Shown: one piece after another, positions 1-10,065 of the stretch
Position numbering within the stretch: the first letter of the stretch is position 1
How the letters are laid out: every line of letters starts with the position of its first letter
DNA from: Tetranychus cinnabarinus
Taxonomy: Eukaryota > Arthropoda > Arachnida > Trombidiformes > Tetranychidae
Reading direction: 5' to 3'
Length of the DNA: 64,000 nucleotides
Assembly: GCA_022266195.1 (NCBI GenBank)
Contig: WHVY01000005.1
Span: 2,356,001 to 2,420,000, forward strand
Notes under the pieces: model-generated
Told to the model about the DNA's origin: nothing
Databases searched by the model: none
The model's input: the letters and a program-made list of their open reading frames with translations, nothing else
Made by a program: the position numbers and the translations under genes

Positions 1-1180
1 AGAGTCTTGTTTTCGTTGCTACCTTTTCTCATCATTACTTTAATAACAATCATAAAGTTGATAGTTTCTTGAGCAATTTATTTGGAAGTCATTTGACATA
101 TTTGACTTGTTGATTGTCAAGTTGACATTTGTTTTTGGTCAATAAGTATTACATGTTTATCTGTTAATTCATCTATTCATTGAGATTGCTTGGTGAAATT
201 AAAATCATTTTATGCGTCAACAGCAAATTCAACTTTCAATTAAACTCATCATTTGATTAGCCAACTAGTCAAGCCATCTAACGGTCTCTATTTAAACCTT
301 TTCATGTTTAGTTTTCAAATGACTTGGAAGTTAAATTAACTTCAATCAAATAATATAACTGATCCAATTCATTGAATTTAATTGATAAACACTCTGTATC
401 AAACTCATTTTCAATCAAATGAAAAGTTGGTTTATAAACAAATCATATTTTTATCAGAAGAGTTATGTTTAATTTGAATATCGAAAACAGGTAAACCCAA
501 AATGTTCATTTCTTAACCAAAATTCCGTTCATTGAAATTTGTTCCAAGCTGGTTCATCAATAATACGTTTATTCGTCTCATGGAAAAAGTGCACGTGATT
601 AAATTTTTAATATTGTTTAATGAATCAATTCATTAAATTTTCATTTCAAAAATCACAATTTAACAAGTTTTTGCTTTCGTAGATCAATTCAATTCACAAG
701 CTACTCATTTTTCTTGGCTATTTTGCAATCTTTTTCAATGTCAACTCTAATTACTTTAACGCCAATTGACTAGTTAAGGCATCAGCTGCAGGATGTATAC
801 TAGCTAATAGCACATCAGAGGATAAAAACAAAAATACTTTAGAGTACCCGGTTAACGCAATTTTTTTCTAAGTCTCTATCTAGCGATAATGACTTTCAGA
901 AACTGGCAGCACTTAAGATTTAGGTAATGAAAGGATTATATAAAAGGAGGATGTCAGATTCAATAGAGAAAATTGCCTGCACTCAAATCAATTTTTTCTA
1001 AGTTTTTCTCATGTATTTTTTTATGCTGATTTTAAAAATCTAAATCATTTTTGATCCGAGGTACCGTTCGTAAGATAATCACGAAAAAAACAAAGAAAAT
1101 TCATGGTAGAGAAATAATGAAACTTGATGGGGAAAAAGCAGAATTTCATGATGAAAAAGCAGAATTTCATGATGAAAAAT
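1..1180. other. AT-rich intergenic stretch, no gene recognised
   Basis: No open frame or spliced coding pattern I can support. The right end (about 1133-1178) contains a 21-bp unit (AAAAAGCAGAATTTCATGATG) present twice in tandem. The rest is AT-rich without recognisable structure. Confidence 0.5.
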
Positions 1181-1188
1181 TGTTTATA

Positions 1189-1592
1189 TACTAAAAAAGC
1201 AATGTAGATTTTATATCTAGGATTAAAACAGAAAGAAAATATTGAAAAATCAGTTACTTCCTGTGAAAACTATCTCAGTCGTGTTTTGATCTGAAACTGT
1301 TCATGTTCTATGTTGCGCTTCTCGGTGAAACTTTTATTCTGTACATAATAAGCAATGCTGATTCTATATATGAAATTATTTTCAATCTAAAAGTACGCAA
1401 AACAAGTCAATTATCAGAATAACTTTATGTATCCTGATTCGGTCTTTATCAGTTCATCTTGTCGTTCATCATCGCGGCGCACGATGAAACTTCATCAGGG
1501 TATACAATAAGCAATGCTGATTTCATATCTGAAATTAGTTTGAACCTTAAAGGGCGCAAAATAAGTCAATTATTGGAAAAACTGTATAAGGT
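1189..1592. repeat. diverged ~159-bp tandem repeat
   Basis: The word AATAAGCAATGCTGATT occurs at 1347 and again at 1506. About 85 bp to the right of each occurrence also align with many substitutions (TATATGAAATTA versus TATCTGAAATTA, then CGCAAAACAAGTCAATTAT versus CGCAAAATAAGTCAATTAT). A weaker third copy (AAAGCAATGTAGATTTTATATCT) lies near 1190, giving a period of about 157-159 bp. The same core occurs inverted at about 1646-1662 (AGCATTGCTTATTATG), inside the start of the next open frame. The degree of divergence suggests an old array or the end region of a transposon. Confidence 0.7.
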
Positions 1593-1610
1593 ATAGCTAA
1601 GACGCATTAA

Positions 1611-1955
1611 GCGATTACAAAATCTAATAATTATTTCGGATATACAAGCATTGCTTATTATGCTGCAGCTGCTAGAGCTCAATTAAAAAACAGTGACACA
1701 GTTTTGATAGTGACATCCTCATATAATGGGTTGCTTGATAAAAACTGTTATGCACACGTACGTTTAGTGATTATTAGAAAAGGAGAAATATGGATTTATG
1801 ATCCTTTGGAATTTGAAAATATTGGAATGGGGTCGGTGACTAAAGTCATTGCAAAATGGCTCAGGATTGACTTGGTGCATTTCATTCATGGGGAACAAAA
1901 AACAACTGAGTACACATGTACACAAAGATGTTTACGTGAAGCCCATTTTGCGTGA
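1611..1955 (+). CDS. orphan open frame, possible fragment of a mobile-element or protease-like gene
   Basis: The frame is open from the stop at 1608-1610 to the TGA at 1953-1955, about 114 codons, with no ATG near its left end, so it is probably a fragment or an exon. The predicted protein has a compact, domain-like pattern: a hydrophobic strand after NCYAHVRLVII, then IWIYDPLEFENIG, and a C-terminal segment with TCTQRC. A His followed by Asp in successive strands and then a Cys-rich segment faintly recalls adenain/Ulp1-type cysteine proteases, but no catalytic glutamine/cysteine block is evident, so I do not assign that family. It follows tandem repeats and is followed 60 bp later by a long hairpin, which suggests a decayed mobile element. 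The frame may also be chance. Confidence 0.35.
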   Translation, partial: AITKSNNYFGYTSIAYYAAAARAQLKNSDTVLIVTSSYNGLLDKNCYAHVRLVIIRKGEIWIYDPLEFENIGMGSVTKVIAKWLRIDLVHFIHGEQKTTEYTCTQRCLREAHFA

Positions 1956-2014
1956 GGGGTATAGACCCAGACAGTCTTGTGCCACTTTTTCTATTTCTAT
2001 TTGGATTAAGTGAT

Positions 2015-2086
2015 TTCTGCCCTACGAGCGAAGCAGCCGAGGAATCTCAATTTCAGTACCTCGTCTGACAGAGTCGTACGGCAGAA
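2015..2086. repeat. long imperfect hairpin with nested inner stem
   Basis: The outer arms TTCTGCC-c-TACGA (2015-2027) and TCGTA-c-GGCAGAA (2074-2086) are reverse complements apart from one opposed C:C. An inner stem, CGAGG (2038-2042) and CCTCG (2059-2063), nests inside. The stretch is more GC-rich than its surroundings. It could be a structured RNA, the remnant of an inverted-repeat element, or a signal 3' of the open frame ending at 1955. Confidence 0.65.
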
Positions 2087-2834
2087 CTTGTGAATACTGT
2101 AAATACTGTAAATATTTTTATACACAATTAGTTGGTATTAATTGGCACTTGAGGCGTTTGATTTTCTTTACTGAAATCAAACCCTGTGATTGTGACTGGT
2201 TAATTTTAATTATGCTCTGGTAATTAAATTAAAGCTAGATCAGAGACATCTACTTACTTAGCAGAGAATCATATATGTGGGTTTGAGGGACAAAGTTCAA
2301 TTGATTAAAAAAATAAGTGAAATTAGAGACATCTAGTGACTTTTTGAGAAAGCTATATGAGTAAAGTTTAAACTTGCTAACTTGCAGGTGCAAAATTAGT
2401 CTTTCGGCCAAACTAAATGGCACCAAATTTCACCCATTACATTATTGTACATTAACAATTTTGCATTGATTCTTATGCAAATCACCGGAAGTCTCATTAT
2501 AGCACCCTGTGTTGCATGAAAAGGTTAAATGAACGTAATTAATGAATATTTATATTGCATCTCCATTAATTATGAAAAATCAGGTATTTCAGTGGTAAAA
2601 TTATTCAGAAATAAGACAATACTTGAGAAAGCCCGTACAATTTGAGTCTCGAATAGAATTATAATAAGCACAGAAAAGGTCGATTGCTTCGTTTTAGTCC
2701 ACTTTTTCCCCCGTTCACCATTCCATTCAACTATAAATTTCAGGATTTACACTGTTATCTGGATTAAAGTTTATTTTGTATAAGTTATAGTTTTACAGAC
2801 TTTTTTTGAAAATTTTGAAATTTTTACATTGGTT
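2087..2834. other. intergenic, nothing recognised
   Basis: AT-rich sequence between the hairpin and the 18-bp repeat array. No coding frame or family-level similarity is visible. Confidence 0.5.
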
Positions 2835-2906
2835 TTACATTTGCAATTGGATTTACATTTACAATTGGATAAACATTTACAATCGGATTATCATTTACAA
2901 TCGGAT
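2835..2906. repeat. 18-bp tandem repeat, four copies
   Basis: Four consecutive 18-bp units with consensus TTACATTTACAATTGGAT lie at 2835-2852, 2853-2870, 2871-2888 and 2889-2906. Units 1 and 2 share TTGGAT and units 3 and 4 share TCGGAT, so the array looks built by two rounds of duplication. It sits about 230 bp upstream of the CxxC protein gene. Confidence 0.9.
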
Positions 2907-3138
2907 ACTTGTGAAATCTGTGAAATTGAAATTTTGTGTTTGAGTGCTGAATCACATTGCATGGATTATCTACAAAATATAAAGACTTAATTCAATATAT
3001 CACGGTCATCAGGTTTGACAAAAATCATATTTAAATAAAAAGTAAGTCTGGTGTTTGAAAAGATCCTACTGATCTATGAAAATTATATTTAATAAAAATT
3101 CCTTATTTTTCATCTTACAAATTTCAGATACACATAAA

Positions 3139-3621
3139 ATGTCCAATTGTTTAGTATGCAGTGACATTTTTGAAAATTTGAGAAAAAGAAAGAAAGATAG
3201 ACGTTTGAAAACATATAGCGCCAAAGATAATGAAACTATAAATTTTTTCGTGGCACAACACCAAGGGAGCTCGAGCGAAATTTTCAATTTATCCATAGGA
3301 GATAAAATTTGTCATCAATGCTACATGAAAGCGTACAAGCATTCAAAAAATGCTCCTGTGGTTATTTCTGCTACTGAAGATCTTCGATCGCAACGTAATT
3401 CGTCAAGCGACGATCATGCAATTGAGCCATTTTCCAATAATCCTGAGTGTTCAGTTTCTTCTCCTCTTCGACCAATATTTGAAGATCCAGAGTCAGTTGT
3501 TCCAGTTTTAGAAGACTTGAATGATTATTTTCTTGATGGCACCTTTGAAGACACAATGCTCCAAGAAAATTCACCATATGTTGATTCCTATGTTGCTAAC
3601 ACTTCCGAAGCTAGAATTTAG
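3139..3621 (+). CDS. orphan protein with ZAD-like CxxC...CxxC zinc-binding module
   Basis: An intronless frame encodes 160 aa from the ATG at 3139. An in-frame ATG at 3076 would add 21 residues, but the later start follows a TTTCAG acceptor-like sequence and gives a compact N-terminus. Cysteines C4/C7 and C58/C61, with a basic linker (NLRKRKKDRR) and a hydrophobic stretch before the second pair, match the layout of treble-clef modules such as the ZAD domain of arthropod zinc-finger proteins. No C2H2 fingers follow: the C-terminal half is acidic, Ser/Pro-rich and featureless. It could be a truncated ZAD protein, the DNA-binding protein of a mobile element, or a first exon. A transposase relic lies about 400 bp downstream. 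The frame is probably real; the function is unknown. Confidence 0.5.
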   Translation: MSNCLVCSDIFENLRKRKKDRRLKTYSAKDNETINFFVAQHQGSSSEIFNLSIGDKICHQCYMKAYKHSKNAPVVISATEDLRSQRNSSSDDHAIEPFSNNPECSVSSPLRPIFEDPESVVPVLEDLNDYFLDGTFEDTMLQENSPYVDSYVANTSEARI

Positions 3622-4019
3622 AATCTGCCGATAATGTTTTTTTTTTAAAATGAAGATGATCGTTTTGCGCCTGTTTACATGATCATGCAACCAGTCAAAT
3701 TGAAGCTCATGAAGCGAGAAGTATGAAAATTTAGGTTTGGTTTGTCTTCCAAAATGTTATCTTGATCTTTCAGGCCAGCTTCGTACTGTTAGATGTATTT
3801 AAGGCACCTTTTTCAGGTTATTTCAGCAACTAGGCCGCAAATCAAAAAACCGATTAAATATTCATTATCAGCATCATGAAAACAATCTAAAATGATATGT
3901 TTCACATATTTAATATTTTAAGGCCATTTTTTCGAAAATGGATAGCATAACTGAACTCAGCTTCAAAATTTAGTTCAGAAAAATTGTTTCTGCCACGAAA
4001 ATTTAGCTAGGCCGTTTTC

Positions 4020-4316
4020 CCTATTCTTTTTGTCCTCGTCTTTTGCTCAAAATCTTGAAATAAGTGAATTCAAAGCCTCCTATGGATGGATGTAAATCAG
4101 GCAAATATGGAATCTCAATTTCATTGGAGTAAATGGTGGATCTCAATCAGTTGATGTTGAAGAAGTTGATTTATTTTTGTCTAACAAGTGGCCAAACATC
4201 AACCTTGGTGATTATGATTTTATTTTGAATGCTAACGAAACTGGTCTGTTTTGGAAGCAGACAATTGAAAAAATATGTTTTAAAGGCAAGATACGAAGAT
4301 ATAGGTATGTTTGATG
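4020..4316 (+). pseudogene. Tigger/pogo-type transposase fragment (broken)
   Basis: One frame reads FAQNLEIS-FKASYGWM, then an in-frame stop (TAA at about 4093), then continues through NGGSQSVDVEEVDLFL and WPNINLGDYDFILNANETGL to FWKQ and a terminal stop. This follows the order of the Tigger/pogo (Tc1-mariner superfamily, CENPB-HTH plus DDE_1) transposases: FKASNGWL at the end of the HTH_Tnp_Tc5 region, the GESASV-like step, then the first catalytic block NADETGLFF. Here the first catalytic Asp is Asn (NANETGLF). Neither the N-terminal DNA-binding domain nor the rest of the DDE domain is present. It is a dead relic, probably with further undetected remnants nearby. Confidence 0.8.
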
Positions 4317-4453
4317 ATCTTAGATTTGGGTTGAATTAAAAAAATCAGCTTGTTCTAATAAGTTTTACTACTCCACGAATATTTAAACATTCGCGAGTTT
4401 AATTGTGTTAGATTTAAGTTGAATGAAAAAAAAATCCGGTTAATCGAAGAAGA

Positions 4454-4463
4454 TTTATTTATT
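4454..4463 (-). terminator. overlapping poly(A) signals of the secreted-peptide gene
   Basis: On the minus strand AATAAATAAA begins about 92 nt downstream of the TAA stop of the peptide gene at 4555-4710. It is a canonical, duplicated AATAAA hexamer. Confidence 0.55.
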
Positions 4464-4554
4464 GATATTTCATGAATTTTACGTTTTTATATCACAATGA
4501 TATTAACTACTTCATCATTGAATATCTCGTACACCATCAGCCATCATCAAGCAT

Positions 4555-4710
4555 TTAAAGCACACGATTTGCACCAGCCCTTAGCAAATTTTTCCCAGTA
4601 TTACTGGTTATTCGAGCTTCGAGTAGCGGCGTTTCTTCTGCTGAGACAGAACAAAAGATTACAATAAGAGTCATCAAAAAGACGAAAGAAACAAATGTAG
4701 GCAATTGCAT
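4555..4710 (-). CDS. short secreted peptide precursor (51 aa), orphan
   Basis: The ATG at 4710 opens a 51-codon intronless frame. The N-terminus is a textbook signal peptide: a short polar start (MQLPT), a long hydrophobic core (FVSFVFLMTLIVIFCSV) and an expected cleavage site after VSA at about residue 24. The predicted mature part is about 27 residues, contains no cysteine, starts acidic (EETPLLEAR) and ends in NLLRAGANRVL. A TATAAAAA box lies about 60 nt upstream of the ATG, and AATAAA lies about 90 nt past the stop, so this looks like a complete compact gene. There is no dibasic site or amidation glycine, so a classical neuropeptide is not indicated. A defence, cuticular or salivary peptide is possible. 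No family was recognised. Confidence 0.6.
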   Translation of the reverse strand: MQLPTFVSFVFLMTLIVIFCSVSAEETPLLEARITSNTGKNLLRAGANRVL

Positions 4711-4740
4711 TGTTATTTTGTTGGTTGGATTCTCTTGATT

Positions 4741-4880
4741 TAACACAAAATCGAAATTTCACTGAAATACTTTTTATACTTCAATTTTCAACTGATACCA
4801 TTTCATTAGAAATGATACCATTTTATACTTATCTGCCTTGTTTATTGTTTATGCCGTGTTATCACGTTTTATTGTTCTGA
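4741..4880 (-). repeat. inverted repeat arm A (promoter of the peptide gene)
   Basis: The minus-strand reading of this stretch is closely similar over about 130 nt to the plus-strand reading of 5205-5345. Shared blocks include CATAAACAATAAACAAGGCAG, shared over its full length, then TATAAAAAGTATTT and GTGAAATTTCGATTTTGTGT. The arm covers the TATA box and presumed transcription start of the secreted-peptide gene. Confidence 0.85.
4771..4778 (-). promoter_or_regulatory. TATA box of the secreted-peptide gene
   Basis: TATAAAAA on the minus strand about 60 nt upstream of the ATG at 4710, leaving room for a start site about 30 nt downstream and a short leader. The same box is preserved in the inverted copy at 5313-5320. 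Confidence 0.6.
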
Positions 4881-5204
4881 ACAAATTGTAAAATTTATAT
4901 CAAGTGAATATTATCAAAATGAATTCACGAGAATATTAGATGCACGAGTATATCTATCCTCATGGTCGGTCTAGCTAGATACAATGTATTCAGCTTTTGA
5001 TTGTTACCTATGTCTAGAAGTTATTTGATTAGGCAAATTTCAGCCGATCACTCTAACTGTTCAAAATTTATTCCTATAGACTTGTGGACGGCCAAAACAA
5101 TTTGCTAATTTGTGATATTAACTGTTGACAAAAACTTAATTTGCCTGCAAATCAACCCAAAAGCATTTCTTGAGTTTCAGAGAGCAATATGCGTAATTTA
5201 TTCT

Positions 5205-5345
5205 TAAACACAACAGAAAAAATGGGGTGATAAAACGACATAAACAATAAACAAGGCAGATGAGTGTAAAATGGCCTCATTTCTAAAGAAATGATATCAG
5301 TTGAAATTAAAGTATAAAAAGTATTTTAGTGAAATTTCGATTTTG
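5205..5345 (+). repeat. inverted repeat arm B, second promoter-like copy
   Basis: This plus-strand sequence mirrors arm A, including TATAAAAA at 5313-5320 and the block ending TTTTGTGT at about 5345. Weak similarity continues into the leader region, but no signal-peptide frame follows on the plus strand. The two arms point away from each other across a spacer of about 325 bp. This is either a head-to-head gene duplication in which one coding part has decayed, or the two ends of a fold-back element that carried the promoter. Confidence 0.8.
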
Positions 5346-8300
5346 TGTACGAAATCGACGAACCTTAGTAACATCAATCGATAGTTCTTACTCGCAAATA
5401 TTATTGATATGAAAACAATTTACAAAAGCGATCCATCTGCAATTATTTTTGTCTCCAAAGTCTCTAACTGATTCTCAAAGCAAGTTATAAAAAATTAATA
5501 AAATTAATTCATTAGTAATCATGGCAAATGGAATGATATTATTTCATCAATAAATCCACTCATTATTACATCGATGCGTTGAAAATCATTCTCAGCCAAC
5601 CTAAAAATGGATGAGCTAAAAAGGCAAGAGATGGCGCCTGTTGCGATGTATCAATCTCTTAATTTTGACTGAAGATGCATTTTTATCGCAATTATTAAGT
5701 AATTTTTGGGATATATTACAATTCAGTTTTATTCACACAGACTAAACATAAACTTGCGAAATCATATCGAATTCTATAACTAAAGCCGATATTTCTATAC
5801 GCTATCCTTTCAATCAGTTTAATCATTTTAGCCTCTTAATTTTGAGATATGAACATATTTTCTTATTGCTTTCTCTATTTTGGCACTTTACCTTGATTAC
5901 AAATAATATATGTAACATTCAAACATTAAGTGTTTAAATTGAGAAAGAGAAATGGTCGAAATTATTCTCCTCTTTCTTTATGCTGTCTATTTCCCTGTCT
6001 TATTTCTTATTCTTAACAATGGTCAGAAGGGCAAACTAACTCTTTATTTGAACTAAAGGATTATTGAGTGGAGTTGGAATTATGACTCCAATGTGGAAAC
6101 TTGAAAATGACTGGAACTAGTGCTTCGTCAATTGGACGTAGTCCTTATTTAATTATTAGTTTAACTAAATTTTAGTTAATTTAAATGGAATTATTGTCCA
6201 CCAAATGGTTATTATTAATAAATGTTATTAAATGGCCTTAAAATCTTACATATATAAACGAATCTAGCGCAAAAGTAGCCATGAAAATCGGTCAAGTTAG
6301 TCACTACCGAATCATAAGAAACTCCAAAAGGAAATCAAATAGGTTTTAAAGGAAGAAATTGAAAAACTTCATGAGATTTTGTGTGAAGAAACAAGAACCG
6401 TTAAAGTATCAGTGAGTAAATTGGATAAAACATAAGATCAATCTTCAAAATAACTTTGCTTGGATACTTCATGGAGCTTATCGTGATCAGCAACCGAAAA
6501 GTTGAAAAGAGTTTCAGCATTGGAAACAAAAAAACTGTTATTAGAGAAATGCTAAAGGGTTAAATATTTATTTTTTTGAGCTTGTTTTTTCTCTAAAATA
6601 TATTTTCTCTCATTTTACAGCATATCAATCACCCAGGTGACCAGAAGAGGTTCTGTCATGGAAAATGGATAAATATTGTATTTATAAGGAATAATACTGC
6701 AAGTTCAATCACAATTTGATGAAAGTTACCTTCCGAGACAAAGAACGCATTTTTTTATAGCAAATCTAACAAATAATTTTCAGAACAAGTTCGCTCTCTT
6801 TTAATTTTGCAGACAAAAACACTTTACTTAACTTCTTTGAAGGGTTTTCAGACAACTCCTTCAATTAGACTGACAAATTCATGAACATGACTTATATTGG
6901 ACTATTTAAGATCCCTAAATTGATCTAAAATCTGTAGATCTGATGGTAAAGAGTCTTGAGTTTATCTGTTTTGTTTTTCATTTTTCAAATAAATGTGATT
7001 GTCAGGTACACCTGAACTTAATATCACAAGGTTCATCAGAGTTTTCATTTCATCGTTTGATATCTTGCAATAAATGAGTTAAATCATATCCAATTTCCCA
7101 AAGCTTTGGTCCATTCCAATTGCAAGCAATATCTTACAATCTATCCAAATGGCACTTTGCTAAATTTTCTGTAAAACAATTCAACAATTTTGTTTGAATA
7201 AAGTTCTAAGCAATCAGTCTTCGAGTTAAATCTAACTCTTAATTTTATCGTAAAATTTGATTGTGAAATTCATTGATTAACTGCAATAAAAGATCGATTT
7301 GTGGAAATCGTATTTAAAACTGAATCATCCGTCTCTCACCATTTTTACCATGAAATACGATAAAAGTTAATAAGAGCAATAAAATGATGGTTAACAGATC
7401 AACTCGCGTCAAACCATTAAGTAAAAGTATAAAATAAAAGACTAACTTTATCTGTATCTAAATCTTGTCAAACCAAATGAAATAATAATGCTTGTAATAG
7501 CACCTGGCAATAAAAAGCATTTTACACGCAAATCAAAATGAATACAAAAAGGTAACAGACAAAAATGATGAAAAGTAAAGGGTAAATGATGGAGTGAACC
7601 AGAAAAGAAAAGAGAAACAAATAAAAAGAGTAATGTAGAAGAGTCAGCATTCAAAAAGTTAAATACTCATTGGAGGGCGACAATAAGTAAATTATTAAAA
7701 TTAATAATACAAAATTGGAGCAAAAAAAACTAAAAAGTTCTGAGAAAAAAGTCAAGATTAAAAATTTTTCCAATGTAAAAGAGTCAAAGTCATCCAGTAT
7801 AGCCTGAAACTCTGCCTTTTTGAATGCTGTCTCTTTTACCTTACTCTTTGAACAGATGTAAAGATGACAAAAATAAATTAACCAGAAAAAACCAGGAAAA
7901 CCAGAAAATAGAAAGAGAAACTTGATGAATAAATAAACAGTTGACTATACAACTTTGATGACAGCAATTGAATGGGTTAAATAAATTAATTTAATTTAAT
8001 GATGATAATGTAAAAGATTGTAACTGATCACGATAAGTTGAAGGAAAAATGATGAAAATGTTCAACTCCAAGGCAAAACTGGGAGTTGAACCAAAAAAAG
8101 GCTTCACTTTACTCTAAATTATGATTAAAAGTTTCACTGGAATCATCTTTCACAGTTTATTATTAGTTATATTATTAGCATTTGGACTGATAAGTAAATA
8201 TAATAACAGAAATAAAGTATTGAGATAAGGTTATAAGGTGGGTTAACTTGTGCTATTAAAGTGGCTGTTAAACATGAGGCAAAGAGTTTATCCATTGGTT

Positions 8301-10043
8301 TGGAATCATTGAGAAGTTGAAGTTTGCCTGAAAGTAAACATGACTTGAATTGGGTTCACAGGCTAACCACTTATGTAGACGATCAACATGATATGAAATT
8401 AAGGTTTTTGATAATGGCTGATGACGATCATCATGGTCATTCTCATCAGAGCTTTTTACTGGTTTTACCAATGATAAGGGAAGAAGATGAAAAGGGAAAT
8501 GCAATAAAATTAAAAGAGGCAACATCATTGTGATCAACAACACAAAATGAATGTCCATGGTCTTTATCAACATTGATCATTCCTTTACCATCTTTACTTT
8601 CATCAACACAATCTACATCATCACTCTCATCATCTTCATTATCTTTGCCGTCAATTTCATCTTGGATGACAGTAAGCTTTTCCTCCTTCTTTTTTAGATA
8701 TGTTTATTGGTAATTTCATTCAACTTATGGCATTTATTATTGCCTCTTGTTGATCAGATCAAACATTCATCATTTCACAAGGATAACTCATCCTCATCAA
8801 CCTTGTTTTTCCCATCTTTATAACATATTAAACATAACTTCAGTCTTGTCTTTATCATCTTTTCATCTTATATTAAGTTTACCCTGTTTTATTGTTAGGC
8901 CTTCTCAACATTTCAAGCCTGCAAATTGTACGTCATTTATACACATTCATGTAAACTTATTGTCAAAAATGGACAATATTTTGATGATTTTAATTCAGCT
9001 GCAAAATCAACTCAAACACTTTTCATTTCATCACAAAAGCTTTTATTGAAACATACGATTGAAATGTCAATGAGACAATGTTTAAAGATCAAAATGATTG
9101 TTATTTGCATCTTGGTTTAGATGTATAAATAATGGCTTAATAGTTGACAGATTATGATACAATTGAACTAAAATTATTGTAATGAGTAAGGTTTAGTTGA
9201 GTAAGGTTTAATTTTAGGTGATAGAAATCAAATCATTTCAGTTTTGATTGTTGTGCCTAAGGAATATCTAACTGGATTAAGGTTAAATGCATTTCAAAAT
9301 AAACCATTTTCTTGGTTCATGCTTTTATATGTTTTGCCATTTTTACTGGTAAAGGTTTCAAAGGATGGTTTGTAATGTTTCCAATTTTTTAATAATCAAT
9401 CAGTTAATTAGGAATTATTTCATGTTTTTAAATACAATTTAAATCTATTGGTTTGAAAATTCTGGTCGACATGAGAGACAGATTAGCTTGTGATTTTATG
9501 CAACTGTAAGTGAATCGATCAACATTTTGTTTCGTTTTTGAGCTTTAAATTTGTTAGTCTTGATTATTGTTATTGTTGATGAAATTTATAAATTAACTTT
9601 CAATTTTTGATTCCATTTCTTTGACTTATTAGCTAAGTGGTTGTTGAATGATTGATTTGTTGTTCATCATTTAGTTGATAATTCAGTTTATACAGTTAAT
9701 CAAAAGCATTAGTTTGATTTGATCGAGTAAACTGAAGCGTTTTCAGTGAATTTTTCTTTTTCAATCTTCTCTTCATCACATTTTCAAATTGAACTTTTCA
9801 TTTTTTTTCCTTCTTCGCCTTTATCTTGCCATTCATAACTTTGATTCAATATTATGTTCAAGTTTTAAGAAGAAAACCAGAAAAGATGAAATAAAAGTGA
9901 CAACTAAAGTTGATCCAGTAAAAGTTATCATCAGATGAGTTCAGGATGATGAAGCATGAGGAGTAAAAAATGATAAAGATGAGTGAATAGGAAATGATGA
10001 TGCAGAGAAACTGAAAAGGCTGATATCAAATGGTTTTTATTCA

Positions 10044-10065
10044 TCTTCTTCTTCTTCTTCTTCTT
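10044..10065. repeat. (CTT)n microsatellite
   Basis: About seven CTT units in uninterrupted array, flanked by other pyrimidine-rich triplets. Confidence 0.85.

Noticed and set aside
2835..2906. CRISPR-like regular repetition
   Set aside because: The units are directly adjacent without spacers, and the DNA is eukaryotic.
8268..9120. Overlapping His/Leu/Ser-rich frames on both strands
   Set aside because: They come from CATCAT-type low-complexity DNA, with no consistent frame or start context.
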